From positions 1 through 64,000 of the forward strand of contig NZ_PVEN01000010.1 of the NCBI RefSeq assembly GCF_002973525.1: 64,000 bases of DNA, read 5' to 3'. Shown here piece by piece: positions 60,228 through 64,000 of the stretch. The DNA comes from Paraburkholderia sp. BL21I4N1. GTDB lineage: Bacteria; Pseudomonadota; Gammaproteobacteria; Burkholderiales; Burkholderiaceae. Numbering within the stretch: position 1 is the stretch's first letter; each line of letters opens with the position of its first letter. The position numbers and the translations under genes were made by a program. The notes below the pieces were generated by a model. The model saw only the letters and a program-made list of their open reading frames with translations, was not told where the DNA came from and did not search any database.

Positions 60228-61307
60228 GTGTCCATCGAATTCATCGGCATGATCCAGACCCGCAAGGTGTCTGAAACTCACGCAGCGCAAGGTCCCGTGA
60301 TCGACCTCGAGTACGTCGGACAATTTGCCCGCGCGCACGAAGACGCGGGTTTCGACCGGATCCTCGTGCCGTATCAGTCGACGAGTCCCGACGCGCTGCT
60401 GACCATCTCGCACGCGGCGAGCGTGACCCGCAACGTGCACTTCATGCTCGCGCACCGGCCGGGTTTCGTAGCGCCGACGCTGGCCGCGCGCCAACTGGCG
60501 ACACTCGACCACTATTCGCGCGGCCGCCTCGCCGTGCACATCATTTCGGGCGGTGACGATACCGAGCAGCGCCGCGACGGCGATTTTCTGTCGCACGACG
60601 AACGCTATGCGCGCACCGACGAGTATCTGCAGATCCTGCGTCGCATATGGACCGAGACGAAACCGTTCGATCATCAGGGCAAGTACTACCGCTTCGAACA
60701 GGGCTTTTCCGAAGTGAAGCCGCTGCAGCAACCGCATATTCCGGTGTATTTCGGCGGCGCGTCGGCGCCTGCGCTCGAAATCGCCGGCCGTCACGCGGAT
60801 GTCTACGCGCTGTGGGGCGAATCGAAGGCGCAGGTTCGCGAACAGGTAACGCGTGTACGCGCCGAAGCGGCGAAGCATGGCCGCACGGTGCGTTTTTCGG
60901 TGTCGTTCCGGCCGATTCTCGCGGCCACGGAAAGCGCGGCATGGGAGCGCGCGGAGCACATTCTCGACGAAACCCGGCGGCTGCGCGCGGCCCAGGGGCT
61001 TGGGGTCGGCGGCCCGGCGCAGAGCGAAGGCGCGCGGCGTTTGCTGGCGGCCTCGGGGGACTCGGATCGCGTCGACGAGCGCCTGTGGACCGGTGTGGCG
61101 AAGGAAATCGGCGGGCGCTCGAATTCGACCGCGCTGGTCGGCACGCCGGAGCAGGTTGCCGAGACGCTCGCCGAATACTATGCGCTGGGCGTCACGACGT
61201 TCCTCGTGCGCGGTTTCGATCCGCTCGAAGACGCGATCGATTACGGCCGTGAGTTGATTCCCGCGACTCGTGAGCGCATCGCGCGTATCGAACGCGTGGC
61301 GGCCTGA
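60228..61307 (+). CDS. SsuD-like flavin-dependent monooxygenase
   Basis: 359 residues from GTG at 60228 with GGGAG before it. Luciferase-like TIM barrel of the alkanesulfonate monooxygenase group: EFIGMIQTRKVSETHA opening, GFDRILVPYQSTSPDA, HYSRGRLAVHIISGGDD, DEYLQILRRIWTE and VYFGGASAPALEIAGRHADVY (quoted part). These enzymes use FMNH2 and O2 to desulfonate sulfonates or oxidise sulfones. Start of a rightward cluster with an aldolase, an SsuA-like binding protein and a thiol dioxygenase. A flavin reductase partner is not in the window. Confidence 0.88.
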   Translation: MSIEFIGMIQTRKVSETHAAQGPVIDLEYVGQFARAHEDAGFDRILVPYQSTSPDALLTISHAASVTRNVHFMLAHRPGFVAPTLAARQLATLDHYSRGRLAVHIISGGDDTEQRRDGDFLSHDERYARTDEYLQILRRIWTETKPFDHQGKYYRFEQGFSEVKPLQQPHIPVYFGGASAPALEIAGRHADVYALWGESKAQVREQVTRVRAEAAKHGRTVRFSVSFRPILAATESAAWERAEHILDETRRLRAAQGLGVGGPAQSEGARRLLAASGDSDRVDERLWTGVAKEIGGRSNSTALVGTPEQVAETLAEYYALGVTTFLVRGFDPLEDAIDYGRELIPATRERIARIERVAA

Positions 61308-61318
61308 ACGGACGCGCA

Positions 61319-62149
61319 ATGACCGACCTTTCTCACGCCACCGCCGCTGCCATCGGCATCGGCGGCACGCTCGAACGCCACGCGCCGCTACGCAAATTCT
61401 GGTTCGACGACATTCCGCCGCGCGACAGCATCGCGGCGGAACGCCGTCATCGGCAGGAACGCCTCGCGGTCGCGTTTCGTCTGTTTGCGCGCTACGGTTT
61501 CGATCAGGGTCTCGCCGGCCATATCACCGCGCGCGACCCGGAGTGGACCGATCACTTCTGGGTCAATCCGTTCGGCAAGCACTTCAGCCGCATTCGCGTA
61601 TCCGATCTGCTGCTGGTGAATGCCGGCGGTGAGATCGTGGTCGGCGAAGGTCCGCTCAATCAGGCCGCTTTCGCGATCCACGCGGCGATTCACGAAATGC
61701 GTCCCGACGTGATCGCGGCGGCCCACACGCATTCGCTGTATGGCAAAGCATGGTCGACGCTCGGCCGTACGCTCGATCCGCTCACCCAGGACTCGTGCGC
61801 GTTCTACCAGGATCACGCGCTGTTCGACGATTTTCGCGGCGTCGTGCTCGATACGGATGAAGGCGCGCGTATCGCGGCGGCGCTCGGCGAGCGCAAGGCG
61901 GTGATTCTGAAGAATCACGGCATCCTGACCGCGGGCCCGAGCGTGGAAGCGGCGGCGTGGTGGTACATCGGACTGGACAACGCATGCCATGCGCAATTGC
62001 TGGCCGAAGCCGCCGGCACGCCGCAGGCCATCCCGCACGACGTCGCCATGCTCACGCATGAGCAGGTGGGCCGCCCCGGCGGCGCGCTGTTCGCTTTTGA
62101 GAGCCTGCTGGCAGGGTTGGTCGACGCTGAGCCCGACGTGCTGACCTGA
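61319..62149 (+). CDS. class II aldolase/adducin family protein
   Basis: 276 residues. Zn-dependent class II aldolase fold: GLAGHITARDPEW near 61-73, FWVNPFGKHFSRIRVSDLLL, HTHSLYGKAWSTLGR with metal His residues (about 137-151), and ILKNHGILTAGPSVEAAAWW (about 196-215) with the third His. Members cleave or dehydrate sugar-phosphate or keto acid substrates, or act as dehydratases. Starts 12 bp after the SsuD-like stop and ends 62 bp before the binding protein, so co-transcribed. Role in sulfur metabolism inferred from position. Confidence 0.87.
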   Translation: MTDLSHATAAAIGIGGTLERHAPLRKFWFDDIPPRDSIAAERRHRQERLAVAFRLFARYGFDQGLAGHITARDPEWTDHFWVNPFGKHFSRIRVSDLLLVNAGGEIVVGEGPLNQAAFAIHAAIHEMRPDVIAAAHTHSLYGKAWSTLGRTLDPLTQDSCAFYQDHALFDDFRGVVLDTDEGARIAAALGERKAVILKNHGILTAGPSVEAAAWWYIGLDNACHAQLLAEAAGTPQAIPHDVAMLTHEQVGRPGGALFAFESLLAGLVDAEPDVLT

Positions 62150-62210
62150 GCGCCGGACACCAAAAGCCGAACGCCGAACGCCGAACTCAACCCCACGGAA
62201 CACCCCTCCA

Positions 62211-63272
62211 ATGATTCAGCGTTTCGATACGCCGGCTTCGCCCCGGCGTCGCCGACTGGTGGCCGCGTTGCCGGCCGTCACGTGGCTCGGCGCGAGCGGC
62301 GGCCTGATCTCGTCCGCCGCCTCGGGCGCGACGCCTGCAACAACCCGGAGCACCACCGCCAGCACCACGCAGTACCTCGACTTAAGCAAGGTGCGTCTGC
62401 GTGTCGCGACCTACAAAGGCGGCGACGCCACCTTGCTGAAAACCGCCGGCTTCGCCGATACGCCTTACACGATCGACTGGGCCGAATTTCAGTCCGGCAA
62501 CGCGATGGTCGAAGCGATGAACGGCGGCTCGCTCGACATCGCCTCGGGCAGCGAAATCCCGCCGATCTTCGCGCGTCTGCAGAATGCTCAGGTCCGCGTG
62601 ATCGCCGTCTACAAGGACGACGTCAACAACCAGGTCGTGCTGGTGCCGAAAGGCTCGCCGATCCGCTCGATCGCCGATCTGAAGGGCAAGCGCGTCGGCT
62701 ATCTGCGCGCGACCACCACCCATTACTACCTGCTGCGGATGCTCGAGGAAGCCGGCCTGTCGTTCAACGACATTCAGGCAACCTCGCTCGCGCCGCGCGA
62801 TGGCTTTGCGGCCTTCAACGCCGGTTCGCTCGACGCCTGGGCGATTTACGGCTACAACGTACCGCTCGCGATCTCGCGCTCGGGCGCACGCGTGCTGAAG
62901 AACGCGAACGGCTACCTGTCGGGCAATTACCTGTACTACGGGCATCCCACGACGCTCACCGAGCCATTGCGGCGCGCCGCGTCGGCGGACTTGCTGGTGC
63001 GGCTGCAGCGTGCCTGCACATGGTTGAGCCAGCATCAGGACACGTACGCGAAAGTGCTGTCCGCCGAACTGCGCGTGCCGGAAGAAGCGATCGTGTCGCT
63101 GTATCGCAACCAGAGTCAGCCGCGCCGCGTCGCCGGCATCACGGCGGCGGATATCGCCAGCGAACAGCAGGTGGCGGACACGTTCGCGCAGGCCGGGGTG
63201 ATCGACCGCCATGTGGACGTCGCACCGCTGTGGACCGACACCTTCAACGCCGCGCTCGCTCACGGTGCGTGA
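62211..63272 (+). CDS. SsuA/TauA-like ABC substrate-binding protein
   Basis: 353 residues. An Arg-rich start (SPRRRRLVAALPAVTWLGAS) gives a signal-peptide-like or Tat-like N-terminus, then the aliphatic sulfonate/nitrate/taurine-binding fold: LSKVRLRVATYKGGDATLLK, FQSGNAMVEAMNGGSLDIAS and GKRVGYLRATTTHYYLLRML. Type II periplasmic binding protein for uptake of sulfonates or related compounds. No ABC permease or ATPase in the window; they may lie to the right. Third gene of the organosulfur cluster. Confidence 0.86.
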   Translation: MIQRFDTPASPRRRRLVAALPAVTWLGASGGLISSAASGATPATTRSTTASTTQYLDLSKVRLRVATYKGGDATLLKTAGFADTPYTIDWAEFQSGNAMVEAMNGGSLDIASGSEIPPIFARLQNAQVRVIAVYKDDVNNQVVLVPKGSPIRSIADLKGKRVGYLRATTTHYYLLRMLEEAGLSFNDIQATSLAPRDGFAAFNAGSLDAWAIYGYNVPLAISRSGARVLKNANGYLSGNYLYYGHPTTLTEPLRRAASADLLVRLQRACTWLSQHQDTYAKVLSAELRVPEEAIVSLYRNQSQPRRVAGITAADIASEQQVADTFAQAGVIDRHVDVAPLWTDTFNAALAHGA

Positions 63273-63305
63273 GCGGCTTCCCGACACCTATCCTCGGATC
63301 ATTCG

Positions 63306-63914
63306 ATGACCCAAGCCCTGAGGCCGGACCGCCTGCGCGCGTTCGTCGGCCAAATCGCGTCGCTGGTCGACGCGGCGGCGTCCGAAGCGCATCTACTCGA
63401 TGCCGGCGGCGCCGCATTGCGTGAACTGCTCGCCCATGACGACTGGTTGCCCGACGCATTCGCGCAGCCCGATCCCGAGCGCTATCAGCAGTTTTTGTTG
63501 CACGCGGACGCGCGGCAGCGTTTTTCAATCGTCAGTTTTGTGTGGGGACCGGGGCAGGCGACGCCGGTTCACGATCACACCGTCTGGGGGTTGATCGGCG
63601 TGCTGCGTGGCGCGGAAATTGCACAGGCTTATCGCATCACGCCGGATGGCGCGCTACAGGAACAGGGCGCGGCCAAACGCCTCGATCGCGGGGACGTGGA
63701 TGCGGTCTCGCCGGACATCGGCGACATCCATCGCGTGAGCAATGCTTTTGGTGACCGTACGTCGATCAGCATTCACGTGTACGGTGCAAATATCGGCGCG
63801 GTGAGCCGTTCGGTCTATCCGGCCGGCGGCGGCCGCAAAGCGTTTATTTCCGGCTACTCGAACGACGTGTTACCGAATATCTGGAATGTCTCGAAGGAGT
63901 CTTCGATCTCATGA
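63306..63914 (+). CDS. thiol dioxygenase (cysteine dioxygenase/3-mercaptopropionate type)
   Basis: 202 residues, single cupin. Fe ligands in the family pattern: His89 and His91 (PVHDHTVWG) and His142 (GDIHRVSN). The lack of a Cys near residue 93 and the size fit the bacterial 3-mercaptopropionate or cysteine dioxygenase group. It oxidises a thiol to a sulfinate. Starts 34 bp after the binding protein and overlaps the rhodanese start by four bases (ATGA), showing a tight operon. Confidence 0.85.
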   Translation: MTQALRPDRLRAFVGQIASLVDAAASEAHLLDAGGAALRELLAHDDWLPDAFAQPDPERYQQFLLHADARQRFSIVSFVWGPGQATPVHDHTVWGLIGVLRGAEIAQAYRITPDGALQEQGAAKRLDRGDVDAVSPDIGDIHRVSNAFGDRTSISIHVYGANIGAVSRSVYPAGGGRKAFISGYSNDVLPNIWNVSKESSIS

Positions 63915-64000
63915 GTGTCGTTACCCATTTCCGTACCCGATCATTCGACGACGTGCGCCGCACACTGATCGATCGCGAGGAAATCGCGCTCGTCGACGTG
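63911..64000 (+). CDS. rhodanese-like protein, N-terminus only
   Basis: Thirty codons before the window edge, beginning MSVVTHFRTRSFDDVRRTLI and ending EEIALVDV, the characteristic start of a rhodanese domain (DV then R at the sulfurtransferase fold entrance). Its ATG overlaps the dioxygenase stop. A sulfurtransferase fits an organosulfur operon. Nothing more can be said without the missing part. Confidence 0.6.
   Translation, partial: MSVVTHFRTRSFDDVRRTLIDREEIALVDV

Noticed and set aside
1..64000. CRISPR arrays, prophage or transposase genes
   Set aside because: No regularly spaced repeats, integrase, capsid or transposase motifs were seen anywhere in the window.

Overview
The window is a 64-kb stretch of GC-rich (roughly 60-65% by eye) beta-proteobacterial chromosome. 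Strong G/C third-position preference, AGGAG-type ribosome sites, dense LysR regulators, a full five-step hut pathway, an MHS-type transporter and a short-palindrome repeat built around CCTACTTTTCTTTGC all point to Burkholderiaceae, most probably Paraburkholderia. No phage, insertion sequence, CRISPR array or intact RNA gene was recognised.

Left part (1-20 kb): a hydrolase remnant and the divergent argO/argP pair; a solitary OmpR-type response regulator; a catabolic region (4.0-13.0 kb) with NCS1 permease, FAD amine-oxidase-like protein, cupin, aldehyde dehydrogenase, LysR, M20 amidohydrolase and MHS transporter, which looks like uptake, oxidation and deacylation of a nitrogen compound; a 216-bp-arm inverted repeat between two convergent transporter genes; an MFS/PRC-barrel lipoprotein pair; a purine permease; and an ArsR-SRPBCC-DUF899 operon with a probably leaderless, self-operated promoter.

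Middle (20-45 kb): LuxR regulator / nitrilase / APC permease; SDR / LysR pair; a complete hut operon (hutH-hutC-hutU-hutD-hutI-hutF-hutG) converting histidine to glutamate by the formimidoylglutamate deiminase branch, preceded by several TGTATATACA-type operators; a 45-residue exported histidine-rich protein; an unknown HTH-like protein coupled to a DUF3857/transglutaminase protein; a branched-chain amino acid binding protein; pdxY; and the glycogen genes glgC-glgA.

Right part (45-64 kb): an AT-rich promoter followed by an orphan type VI secretion vgrG module (VgrG, a DUF2515-like protein, an exported unknown, an SRPBCC protein); an OsmC-YcaO fusion whose base use differs from its neighbours; a D-amino-acid module (N-acyl-D-amino-acid deacylase, DadA-type dehydrogenase, MFS, LysR); and an apparent organosulfur operon (SsuD-like monooxygenase, class II aldolase, SsuA-like binding protein, thiol dioxygenase, start of a rhodanese) running off the right edge.

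All calls come from reading the sequence and remembered family features; no database search was run. Start codons were moved inward where a ribosome site, signal peptide or family alignment favoured it.
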